Below are positions 56,967-64,000 of a DNA stretch of 64,000 bases, in pieces. The notes under the pieces are model-generated. The model was not told where the DNA came from and did no database searches. It worked only from the letters and a program-made list of their open reading frames with translations. This DNA comes from Thermomonas sp. (GTDB lineage: Bacteria > Pseudomonadota > Gammaproteobacteria > Xanthomonadales > Xanthomonadaceae), in contig NZ_JAQSDO010000015.1 in assembly GCF_029945965.1 (NCBI RefSeq), positions 1-64,000 on the forward strand, given 5' to 3'. The stretch's first letter is position 1; every line of letters starts with the position of its first letter. Position numbers and translations under genes: made by a program.

Positions 56967-58100
56967 ATGGTGGCCCTGGCACGCAAGACCCTGATCTACG
57001 AATGGCGGCGATTCCTGCCGGCCATGGTGGCGATCGCATTCGCCAGCCTGTTGCTGCTGCTGCAGGCCTCGCTGGTGCTGGGGATCTTCGGCAGTTCCAG
57101 TGTTTATATCAGCGGTTCGGATGCCGACCTGTGGCTTGGCTACCCCGGCACCCAGAGCGTGGACCAAGGGCGCGCGATCAATCCGGACGCTGCCACACTG
57201 CTGTACATGCAACCGCAGGTCGTGCGCGTGGAACCGTTCCTGTGGTTCGACGGCGATTGGCGCGGGCCGGTCGATACCGGCGGCGTGTCGGTGTTCATCT
57301 CGGGGATCGATGTACGTCCGGACGGATTGATGTTCTCGCGGGTGCTGGATCCCTCGTTGCGTGCGGCGCTGCGCGAACCGGACAGCATCGTGGTCGATCG
57401 TGCCGAACTGGACAAGCTCGGCGTGCACGTCGGCGACAGCGCTTACATCAATGGCCAGCGGGTCCGGGTCGTCGGCGTCGGGCGCGGGCTGCGCACGCTG
57501 GGCGGCGTCAATATCCTGACCTCGCTCGATACCGCCCGCCGGCTCAACGTCGATGTCGCGCAGCCGGACTGGCCAACCTACCTGGTCGCCAAGCTGCGAA
57601 ATCCCGCCCAGGCCCGGCACGTGGCCCGGCGCGTGAGCCGCCTGCATGGCAGCAGCCCGCATGCGGCTTGGAGCGCGGCGGATTTCGCGCGCCGCTCGAC
57701 CCTGTTCTGGTTGTTCGACAGCGGCGCCGGTGCTGGCGTGCTGTTCCTTGCCGGGGTGGTGTTCCTGGTCGGTGCGGCCATTACCAGCCAGACACTGGTC
57801 GCTGCGGTGTTCGGTTCCATCCGCGAATACGCGACCCTCAATGCCTTGGGCGTGGGCATGCGCGCCCTGCGCTGGGTGGTGTTGGAGCAGGCCTTCTGGG
57901 TCGGTGCCGTGGGACTGGTCGTGGCCAGTCTCGGCGGCGCGTTGCTGATCTGGATCGCGCACCTCAAAGACGTGCCGGTGGCGTTCGATCTGTCGATCTG
58001 GCTGATCTGTTTCATCCTGGTCATGGCCTTGGCGATCCTGTCCGGGCTGTTCGCGTTGCGCACCCTGCGCCGCGCTGATCCAGCGGAACTGTTGCGATGA
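56967..58100 (+). CDS. FtsX/DevC-like ABC transporter permease
   Basis: A 377-residue permease with an N-terminal membrane segment, a periplasmic MacB-like domain (residues 45-240; GSDADLWLGYPGTQSVDQ and VFISGIDVRPDGLM) and three C-terminal segments (near 260-290, 310-330, 345-365). The layout is DevC/MacB-type. It starts just after the outer-membrane gene and overlaps the ATPase gene as ATGA. Confidence 0.88.
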   Translation: MVALARKTLIYEWRRFLPAMVAIAFASLLLLLQASLVLGIFGSSSVYISGSDADLWLGYPGTQSVDQGRAINPDAATLLYMQPQVVRVEPFLWFDGDWRGPVDTGGVSVFISGIDVRPDGLMFSRVLDPSLRAALREPDSIVVDRAELDKLGVHVGDSAYINGQRVRVVGVGRGLRTLGGVNILTSLDTARRLNVDVAQPDWPTYLVAKLRNPAQARHVARRVSRLHGSSPHAAWSAADFARRSTLFWLFDSGAGAGVLFLAGVVFLVGAAITSQTLVAAVFGSIREYATLNALGVGMRALRWVVLEQAFWVGAVGLVVASLGGALLIWIAHLKDVPVAFDLSIWLICFILVMALAILSGLFALRTLRRADPAELLR

Positions 58101-58858
58101 ACGCGGCTGCCATCGTGGCCGAAACGATGCCCGCACTGGTCGCGGAGGGGATCAGCAAGGCCTTCGTATCCGGCAATATCCGGACCTCGGCATTGGAGCG
58201 GATTTCGCTGCAGATCCACGCCGGCGAACTGACCCTGATCGCCGGGCCGTCGGGTTGCGGCAAGAGCACGCTGCTGTCGGTGCTGAGCGGGCTGCAGCGT
58301 CCGGACAGCGGACGTGTATTCGCATTGTCCGAGGAGCTTGGCCTGCTCGACCTGCGCGCGCTGGAGCGTTTCCGGCTGCGTCATACCGGCTTCGTGTTCC
58401 AGGGCTTCAACCTGTTTCCGGCGTTGCAGGTCTCCGAACAGGTGGAATTGCCGTTGCAATACATGGGTGTGTCGTCGGTGGAGGCGAAGCTCCGTTCGCA
58501 CGAGGCCCTGGAGGAGGTTGGCATGCTGGCGCGCCGGCACCTGCGCCCGATCGAGCTGTCCGGTGGCGAGAAACAACGCGTGGCGATCGCGCGCGCGCTG
58601 GCCAAGCAGCCGGCATTGCTGTTCGCCGACGAGCCGACCAGCTCGCTGGATGCCGCCAACGGGCAAATCGTGATCGACATGCTGCATGGAATCGCGCGTC
58701 GGCACGGCACCACGGTGCTGTGCGTCAGCCACGACCCGCGGCTTATGACCCACGCCGATCGCGTGCTGCACATGGAAGACGGACGCATCCTCGATGATCG
58801 TCGCATTGCGGCGTCCACCGCGACAGCTATACCCGAACCCTGGAGCAGCACTCGATGA
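58097..58858 (+). CDS. ABC transporter ATP-binding protein (DevA/LolD-like)
   Basis: A 253-residue ATPase with Walker A GPSGCGKSTL, Q-loop VFQGFNLFPAL, signature LSGGEKQRVAIARAL, Walker B LLFADEPTSSLD and H-loop CVSHDPR. It is closest to LolD/DevA/MacB-type exporters. It overlaps both neighbours by four bases. Confidence 0.95.
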   Translation: MNAAAIVAETMPALVAEGISKAFVSGNIRTSALERISLQIHAGELTLIAGPSGCGKSTLLSVLSGLQRPDSGRVFALSEELGLLDLRALERFRLRHTGFVFQGFNLFPALQVSEQVELPLQYMGVSSVEAKLRSHEALEEVGMLARRHLRPIELSGGEKQRVAIARALAKQPALLFADEPTSSLDAANGQIVIDMLHGIARRHGTTVLCVSHDPRLMTHADRVLHMEDGRILDDRRIAASTATAIPEPWSSTR

Positions 58859-59781
58859 AATCCGTAACTCGTATCCTGGCCGTGACCCTGCCGCTGCTGG
58901 TGGCGCTTGCAGGTTGCGGACGACGGCACCCGCAAGCCGATGCCGTCGTCGCAATGCCGTCGTCGACGGAGGTGGTTGTGCGCGGGCGCATCGACATCGA
59001 AGGTGGCGAAGTTTCGTTGACAACATTGATCGATGGCGTGATCGCGGGGGTTGCCGTGCACGAAGGCGAGCATGTCGCCAAGGGACAGGTGCTGGTGATG
59101 ATCGACGCGACCGCTGCGCGCATCGACGAGGAACTGGCGCAGGCGCACCTGTCCGGGGCGCAGTCCCGAATCAGGCTCGGCCAGGCGCGCGTGGCCGCGG
59201 CGAAAACCCGTGCCGCGCGGCTGATGACGGCGGCGAAGATGGATGCCGGTGACGGCCAGAGCGCCGACGACTCACGCGAGGTACTGGCACAGGCGGTCGG
59301 CGAACTGGACAGCGCGCAGTCCGGTGTTCGCACTGCACGCGCGGAACTCGAACGCGCACGCTACGTTCTCTCGCAGCACGTGCTGCATGCGCCTGCCGAT
59401 GGCCAGGTGTTGCGGGTGACCGCCGAACCGGGCCTGCATGTTGCTGCGCAGGGTGCGTCGCTACTGACCCTGCTGCCCGACAAGGCGCGGATCATCCGTG
59501 CCGAGTTGTCCGAAGACGCGATCAGCGATATCGCCATCGGCCAGAGCGCCAGGGTATTGAGCGACGACGGCCGGCAGACGCCACTCGGCACGGCGCATGT
59601 GTTGCGGATCGCCCCTGTCTACGGGCCATCGACCCTGCAGGAGGATCCGCAACAGAGGATCAACGAGCGCAGCGTCGAATGCGTGCTGGCGCTCGACGGG
59701 CCCACCTTGTTGCGGGTCGGTCGCCGCGTACTGGTGCGTTTGGCAGCCACTGCAACGAAAGCTTCGCCTGTTACGCCTTGA
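58855..59781 (+). CDS. HlyD/DevB-like periplasmic adaptor lipoprotein
   Basis: A 308-residue adaptor with a lipobox (LVALAGC, residues 15-21), a biotinyl-lipoyl-like domain (GVIAGVAVHEGEHVAKGQVL), a long alpha-hairpin (about 85-175) and a beta-barrel end. It would join the ATPase/permease to the outer-membrane duct. The last gene of the exporter operon. Confidence 0.9.
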   Translation: MKSVTRILAVTLPLLVALAGCGRRHPQADAVVAMPSSTEVVVRGRIDIEGGEVSLTTLIDGVIAGVAVHEGEHVAKGQVLVMIDATAARIDEELAQAHLSGAQSRIRLGQARVAAAKTRAARLMTAAKMDAGDGQSADDSREVLAQAVGELDSAQSGVRTARAELERARYVLSQHVLHAPADGQVLRVTAEPGLHVAAQGASLLTLLPDKARIIRAELSEDAISDIAIGQSARVLSDDGRQTPLGTAHVLRIAPVYGPSTLQEDPQQRINERSVECVLALDGPTLLRVGRRVLVRLAATATKASPVTP

Positions 59782-59895
59782 CGCGCGCACGTAGCGGGGG
59801 AATCCCGTGGCACGCCGGTCACCGACGAAAGGCTGGCGAAACCCGTGGATTGCAAGCTGTGGCGGACGCATGCTTCGATGCGCCCACTGCAGGCG

Positions 59896-60741
59896 ATGAT
59901 GATCCAGAAGGTCGATTTCAAGTTCGAGGGTGACCGTCGCGGTGTGTTGCTGGTGCATGGTCTGACCGGGACGCCAGCTGAAATGCGCCTGCTCGGCAAG
60001 CGGCTGCATCGCGATGGATTCACCGTGCACGGCGTGCAGCTGGCCGGGCATTGCGGCGACGAGGACGACCTGCTCGCCACCGGCTGGCGCGACTGGTACG
60101 CAAGCGTCGAGCTCGCGGCCGAACAACTGCGCGGCGAGGTCGATCATCTGTTCGTTGCCGGCTTGTCGATGGGAGCGCTGCTGGCATTGCTGCTGGCTGC
60201 CGAGCGCCCGGAACTGGTCGACGGCGTCGGCGTGCTGGGGGCGACTTTCCGCTACGACGGCTGGAACATGCCGCCCATCGCGCGACTGTCGTTCCTGCTG
60301 CCGTTGGTCAAGTGGCTGGGGTTCGCACGCAAGCGGGTTTTCATGGAAGAGCCACCCTACGGCCTGCGCGACCAGCGCATCCGCGGCCAAGTCATCAGCG
60401 CGATGCAGAGTGGCGACAGTACTCTGGCCGGATTGCCGGGTAACCCATGGCATTCGCTGGCCGACCTGCAGCTGCTTTCGGCGCGCGTGCGGCGCCGGCT
60501 GAAACACGTCCGTGCGCCGTGTCTGGTCGCGCACGCCGCCGAAGACGACATCGCCAATGTACGCAACGCCTACCTGGTCGTCGCGCAAGTCCGCAGCCCG
60601 GTCGAACTGCTCTTGCTACACAACAGCTATCACATGATCACGCTGGATTGCGAGCGTCGCCGGCTCGCGGACTGCCTGGCCGGATTTTTCTCGCGTATCA
60701 CCGCTGTGGCTAACGGTACACAGCCTGTCCTGGAAGCCTAG
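59896..60741 (+). CDS. Alpha/beta hydrolase (carboxylesterase or lipase-like)
   Basis: A 281-residue hydrolase with oxyanion motif LLVHGLTGTPAEM, nucleophile elbow GLSMGA, Asp in HAAEDDIAN and His in NSYHMITLDCER. The pattern matches Est30/monoacylglycerol lipase-like carboxylesterases. The start is uncertain (GTG 59845, ATG 59878, 59896 or 59899). It lies 114 bases after the adaptor gene and its stop overlaps the GTG of the next gene by one base. Confidence 0.8.
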   Translation: MMIQKVDFKFEGDRRGVLLVHGLTGTPAEMRLLGKRLHRDGFTVHGVQLAGHCGDEDDLLATGWRDWYASVELAAEQLRGEVDHLFVAGLSMGALLALLLAAERPELVDGVGVLGATFRYDGWNMPPIARLSFLLPLVKWLGFARKRVFMEEPPYGLRDQRIRGQVISAMQSGDSTLAGLPGNPWHSLADLQLLSARVRRRLKHVRAPCLVAHAAEDDIANVRNAYLVVAQVRSPVELLLLHNSYHMITLDCERRRLADCLAGFFSRITAVANGTQPVLEA

Positions 60742-61100
60742 TGCTCATTTCCGTGCTGCCGATCTGGTTGTTGACTGTCGTGCTCGATACGGTCGGCCAG
60801 CTTGCCTTCAAGTCGGTCGCGGCCGATCCGATGGCCGGACACGGCTTCGCGCGCTGGCGTTACATGGCGCGGCGTCCGTGGCTGTGGCTTGGCATCGGCT
60901 GCTACGTGTTCGAGTTCCTGGCGTGGACCGCCTTCCTGTCGCTGGTGCCGCTTGGACGCGGAGTGTTGCTCGGTTCGATCAACATCGCGGTGATCACCTT
61001 GGCAGGGCGATATCTGTTCCGCGAGCGGCTGATGCCGATGCACATGCTCGGCATCGGCCTGGTTTCGGTCGGCGTCGCGGTGGTCGGGCTGGGCACATGA
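60741..61100 (+). CDS. Small EamA/SMR-like membrane protein A
   Basis: A 119-residue protein starting at GTG with four membrane segments and an SMR/EamA-like ending. GTG overlaps the hydrolase stop. It pairs with the next gene as a two-gene half-size transporter, in the style of the ArnE/ArnF flippase or EbrAB. Substrate unknown. Confidence 0.72.
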   Translation: MLISVLPIWLLTVVLDTVGQLAFKSVAADPMAGHGFARWRYMARRPWLWLGIGCYVFEFLAWTAFLSLVPLGRGVLLGSINIAVITLAGRYLFRERLMPMHMLGIGLVSVGVAVVGLGT

Positions 61101-61504
61101 GTGGGCACATGAGCAAGGATCGCCACGGCTACCTGTTCGGCTTTGCCCTGCTGATGGCCTTCGATACGCTGGCCCAGGTCAGTTTCAAGCTGGCCGGGAT
61201 GCACGCCTTCCCGCCACAGTTCAGCGTGGACTGGGTGATGCGGCTGATGTTGGCACCGTGGATTTACGGTGCGGTCGTCGGCTACGTGGGCGCATTCTTC
61301 ACATGGATGCGACTGCTAGAGCGCGCACCGATCGGCCCGGCATTCGCTGCTTCGCACCTGGAAGTGGTCAGCGTGATGCTGCTGTCGGCACTGCTGTTCG
61401 ATGAGCAGATCGGCGTGGTGAAAACGCTGGGCGCACTATTGATTGTGGGCGGGATCGTCTGCATTGGATTGGGCGAACGCGATGTGCATCTTCGCGATGC
61501 GTGA
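61097..61504 (+). CDS. Small EamA/SMR-like membrane protein B
   Basis: A 135-residue protein with four membrane segments and SFKLAGMHAF, IGPAFAASHLEVVSVMLLSA and a final G-rich segment. ATG at 61097 overlaps the previous stop as ATGA. Partner of protein A; a flippase or exporter role is inferred. Its end overlaps the aminotransferase start. Confidence 0.72.
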   Translation: MSGHMSKDRHGYLFGFALLMAFDTLAQVSFKLAGMHAFPPQFSVDWVMRLMLAPWIYGAVVGYVGAFFTWMRLLERAPIGPAFAASHLEVVSVMLLSALLFDEQIGVVKTLGALLIVGGIVCIGLGERDVHLRDA

Positions 61505-62693
61505 GCTGCCGCCCACCGCCGGGTTGCCCTTGCACTGGCGTGACCTGCTGCCGCGGCGCGGTGATGCCGACCTTGAAGCCCGCTTGCACCCGGTTCTGGG
61601 CATCGACGACCTGCAGGTCACCTGCTCGGGCACGGCGGCACTGGTGATCGCGTTGACGACGCTGTCGCGCAACAGCCCCTGCAGCGAGGTGATCGTGCCC
61701 GCCTATACCTGTCCGCTGGTGGCGATGGCAGTGTCCCATTGCGGTCTCAGGTTGCGTGTATGCGACTTGCAGCGCGATGGCCTGGAACTGGATCCTGACA
61801 TGCTGTCCTCGTTGTGCGGCCCGCGGACGCTGGCGATAGTGCCCACCCATCTCGGCGGGCGCGTGGTCGACATCGGTGCCGCAATCAAGTGCGCGGCGCG
61901 CAGTGGTGCATGGGTGATCGAGGACGCGGCGCAGGCGCTGGGTGCGCGCCACGCTGACGGCACGCCGGTCGGCATGCTCGGCGATATCGGGTTCTATAGC
62001 CTTGCCGCCGGCAAGGGACTGACGATGTACGAAGGCGGCCTGTTGGTCTCTCGACATCCCGAATTGCGGGAGCAGATGCGTGTTGTCGCGAACGAACTTG
62101 CCCCTACGCAGCACCTGTGGGAACTGCGTCGCAGCATCGAGTTGTTGGGATATGCGGCGTTCTATCGGCCGCGACAGCTGCAGTGGGTCTATGGCATGCC
62201 ACTGCGCCGTGCGCTGAGCAGGCAGGACTTCGAAGCAGCGGCCGGCGACAGCTACCCGACGCGCATCCCGCTGCATCGCGTCGGCCACTGGCGGCGGGCG
62301 GTTGCCGCACGCGCGGCCCTGCGCTTGCCGGCGCACCTGTCGGCACTGGAGCAACAGGCAAGGCGGCGAATCGCGCAACTGCAGCGGATTCCGGGGGTGG
62401 AAGTGATTGGCGACGCACCCGGCGCGCAGGGCGTGTGGCCGTTGCTGATGTTGCGCATGCGCCACGGATCCAGTCGTGACGCCGTATTGGCGCGGCTCTG
62501 GGGTGCAGGCGTGGGTCTGGGCATTCCGTTTGCACATGCATTGCCCGATTACGCGGCGTTGCAGGACGTGATCCCGAAGGCAGCGGTGCCGAATGCGCGT
62601 GATTTCGCTGCGCGCGTACTCGCCATCAGCAACACGCCATGGCTGGACTACGCGACGTTCATGCGGATCGTCGAAGTCATCGGGCAGGCCTGA
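61497..62693 (+). CDS. DegT/DnrJ/EryC1/StrS-family aminotransferase
   Basis: A 398-residue PLP enzyme. Family blocks: VTCSGTAALVIALTTLSR, EVIVPAYTCPLVAMAVSHCG, EDAAQALGARHADG and SLAAGKGLTMYEGGLLVS (lysine in AAGKG). The DegT family usually aminates sugars for surface glycans or antibiotics. The start could also be ATG 61482. The gene overlaps its neighbour and is followed by converging genes. Confidence 0.88.
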   Translation: MRELPPTAGLPLHWRDLLPRRGDADLEARLHPVLGIDDLQVTCSGTAALVIALTTLSRNSPCSEVIVPAYTCPLVAMAVSHCGLRLRVCDLQRDGLELDPDMLSSLCGPRTLAIVPTHLGGRVVDIGAAIKCAARSGAWVIEDAAQALGARHADGTPVGMLGDIGFYSLAAGKGLTMYEGGLLVSRHPELREQMRVVANELAPTQHLWELRRSIELLGYAAFYRPRQLQWVYGMPLRRALSRQDFEAAAGDSYPTRIPLHRVGHWRRAVAARAALRLPAHLSALEQQARRRIAQLQRIPGVEVIGDAPGAQGVWPLLMLRMRHGSSRDAVLARLWGAGVGLGIPFAHALPDYAALQDVIPKAAVPNARDFAARVLAISNTPWLDYATFMRIVEVIGQA

Positions 62694-62723
62694 CAGTTCA
62701 GGCGACCGGACTCTCGTTCGCGC

Positions 62724-63593
62724 CTATTCGAGAGCGTGCAGCAACGCCAGGTTGACGGCGTGCTGCTGCGACTGCCACGTCGCCAGTTGCGCCGGATCGG
62801 GTAGCGGTTGCTGATCGATGGCGGACAGGGCGCGCTTCCACCATTGCGGATAACGCGCCAGCGAAACCTCGCCGTTGACATCGCTGGCGATCAATCGCGG
62901 GCGCAGCGCTGCAATGATCGCCAGTACATGCTCAGCATGCAGGCAGCCCTGGTCCCAGTTGCTGCGGGCGACATCGGAATGCAGGACATCCTTGTCGATC
63001 GACAGGTAGGCCGGCGCGGTGTCGGCGGCAAGATCTTCGGACAGCGCCGCGCACATTGCATCGGCATTGTCGAAATCATGGAATGCGTGGCCCAGGCCAA
63101 CCCGCGCAGCCCAGCGCACATCCACGCCGATCGACCAGTAGTGCAGCTTGCGCCGGTACAGCGGCCGCAACCGGTTTTCCCAGGCATGCGCCGCCGCGAT
63201 GTCGTGCGAGGTGATGCCGGCCACGTCCACCCGGGCGACGGTGGGCAACGCCGCAACCCGCGACACCCAGGACCCGCAATGCACGCCGAACGGGAAGCGC
63301 ATGTTGTCGGGATGGTTGTCCAGTACCACGACGCGCACCGGCACCTGTTGCCGCGCCACCGCGGCGGCGATCAATGGCAAGCTCAGATGGTGGAAGTCGC
63401 CGCTGCCGAAGAACACCGGGCCAGAGGTCACTGGCAACAGGTTGCGCAGCGCTTGGCCGAACGACTGTAGTCGCCCATTCGAGCACGCGAAGCGGAGCTG
63501 GTCGTGCCAATGGCGCAGGTCGATGCGCTCCGCACCGGGCAGTGCGCCGACCGAGCCATCGAGGTCAAGGATGTATGCCGGCATTTCAGTCAT
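62724..63593 (-). CDS. Arginase/ureohydrolase-fold protein
   Basis: A 289-residue protein, MTEMPAYILDLDGSVGALPG. Arginase-type metal motifs are visible: FFGSGDFHHLSLPL, VVLDNHPDNMRFPFG (for DAHxD) and YLSIDKDVLHSD (for SxDxDxxDP). Substrate unknown; it is not ordinary RocF/SpeB. ATG at 63593 overlaps the acyltransferase stop by eight bases. Confidence 0.75.
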   Translation of the reverse strand: MTEMPAYILDLDGSVGALPGAERIDLRHWHDQLRFACSNGRLQSFGQALRNLLPVTSGPVFFGSGDFHHLSLPLIAAAVARQQVPVRVVVLDNHPDNMRFPFGVHCGSWVSRVAALPTVARVDVAGITSHDIAAAHAWENRLRPLYRRKLHYWSIGVDVRWAARVGLGHAFHDFDNADAMCAALSEDLAADTAPAYLSIDKDVLHSDVARSNWDQGCLHAEHVLAIIAALRPRLIASDVNGEVSLARYPQWWKRALSAIDQQPLPDPAQLATWQSQQHAVNLALLHALE

Positions 63594-64000
63594 TCCCTTC
63601 GTGCCAGGCACGGTCACCCTCGAAGCGCCCGGCGATGCGCCGCAGCAGCCAGCGCAGCATGGGGTTGCGCGGATAGACCGCGTGGCGGGTGAAGGTGAAA
63701 CGCGCACCGAGTTCGGCCTTGACCTCGGGATCGGTCCAGCCGGCGACGTAATGCCTAAGGCCGCGGCGGCGTGCGTAGTCCAGGTTTTCCATCCAGCTGA
63801 CCGCGTACAGGTTGTGCTCGCGGGCCTCGGGATAGGCCAGCCCCATGTATTTGTCCACCAGCATGCCACGGTGCTCGAAGCACAGGTTCCAGCCGATCAT
63901 CTGCCCGGCATGCCGGTACACGAAGACGATACCGCCGCTGTCGGCATCGCGCAGCAAGGCGTGGAAGAACGAACGTTCGAGCAAGTCGAAATGGACTTCA
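63586..64000 (-). CDS. GNAT/FemAB-like acyltransferase (5' end outside window)
   Basis: The frame remains open at base 64000 on the minus strand (...EVHFDLLERSFFHAL), so the N-terminal part is missing. The visible 135 residues carry an acetyltransferase-like core: DSGGIVFVYRHAGQMIGWNL, MLVDKYMGLAYPEAREHNLY and GWTDPEVKAELGARFTF, with C-terminal basic residues. It resembles the FemAB/GNAT6 type found in surface-polymer or lipid clusters. Overlaps the arginase-fold gene. Confidence 0.7.
   Translation of the reverse strand, partial: EVHFDLLERSFFHALLRDADSGGIVFVYRHAGQMIGWNLCFEHRGMLVDKYMGLAYPEAREHNLYAVSWMENLDYARRRGLRHYVAGWTDPEVKAELGARFTFTRHAVYPRNPMLRWLLRRIAGRFEGDRAWHEGND

Overview
The window is a high-GC gammaproteobacterial chromosome segment. 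Gene content and a REP-type palindrome resembling Xanthomonad repeats suggest Lysobacteraceae/Rhodanobacteraceae or close relatives, but this is inference because no rRNA or tRNA gene was recognised. It reads as a facultative anaerobe that respires nitrate and detoxifies or respires NO.

Region 1 (1-31.5 kb) is an anaerobic-respiration island. It holds narGHJI (narG cut by the window edge), a parvulin isomerase and narK; ubiD; a DnrO-like lipoprotein; ubiU and ubiV; a leftward operon of a small conserved protein, a small membrane protein, a TDT-family permease, a chorismate-mutase/UbiT fusion, nadA and nadB; a P-type ATPase; a PLP decarboxylase; a porin; a tiny HMA-like protein; nnrS with a SirB2-like gene; a quinol-type NO reductase; and hemN with fnr. 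At least nine Fnr-type boxes (TTGAT-N4-ATCAA variants) precede these genes. The encoded Fnr has all four cluster cysteines, so the island probably carries its own regulator. The theme is making ubiquinone (UbiD/T/U/V), haem (HemN) and quinolinate (NadAB) without oxygen while nitrate and NO are reduced.

Region 2 (31.7-38.4 kb) is housekeeping and metal handling: a peptidoglycan-binding protein with a caspase-like His/Cys pair, thiopurine methyltransferase, parC, and a copper P-type ATPase with its MerR-type regulator.

Region 3 (38.5-45.5 kb) is a defence/accessory block: a REPIN-like palindrome, type I restriction genes hsdM and hsdS, a BrnTA-like pair on the other strand, then a ParDE-like pair just before hsdR. 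A short duplicated copy of the hsdR 5' end lies upstream of the ParDE pair and marks a past rearrangement.

Region 4 (45.5-53 kb) has two adjacent broken genes, a lipoprotein with a SufR-like Fe-S regulator, an aromatic amino acid decarboxylase, an orphan spike-like protein, tspO, a PadR/HAAS-domain pair and rnk.

Region 5 (53.3-64 kb) has an OmpR/histidine-kinase pair overlapping a complete DevBCA/TolC-like tripartite ABC exporter, then an uncharacterised cluster of an alpha/beta hydrolase, two small EamA/SMR-type membrane proteins, a DegT aminotransferase, an arginase-fold protein and an acyltransferase cut by the window end. No CRISPR array, rRNA, tRNA or complete insertion sequence was recognised.
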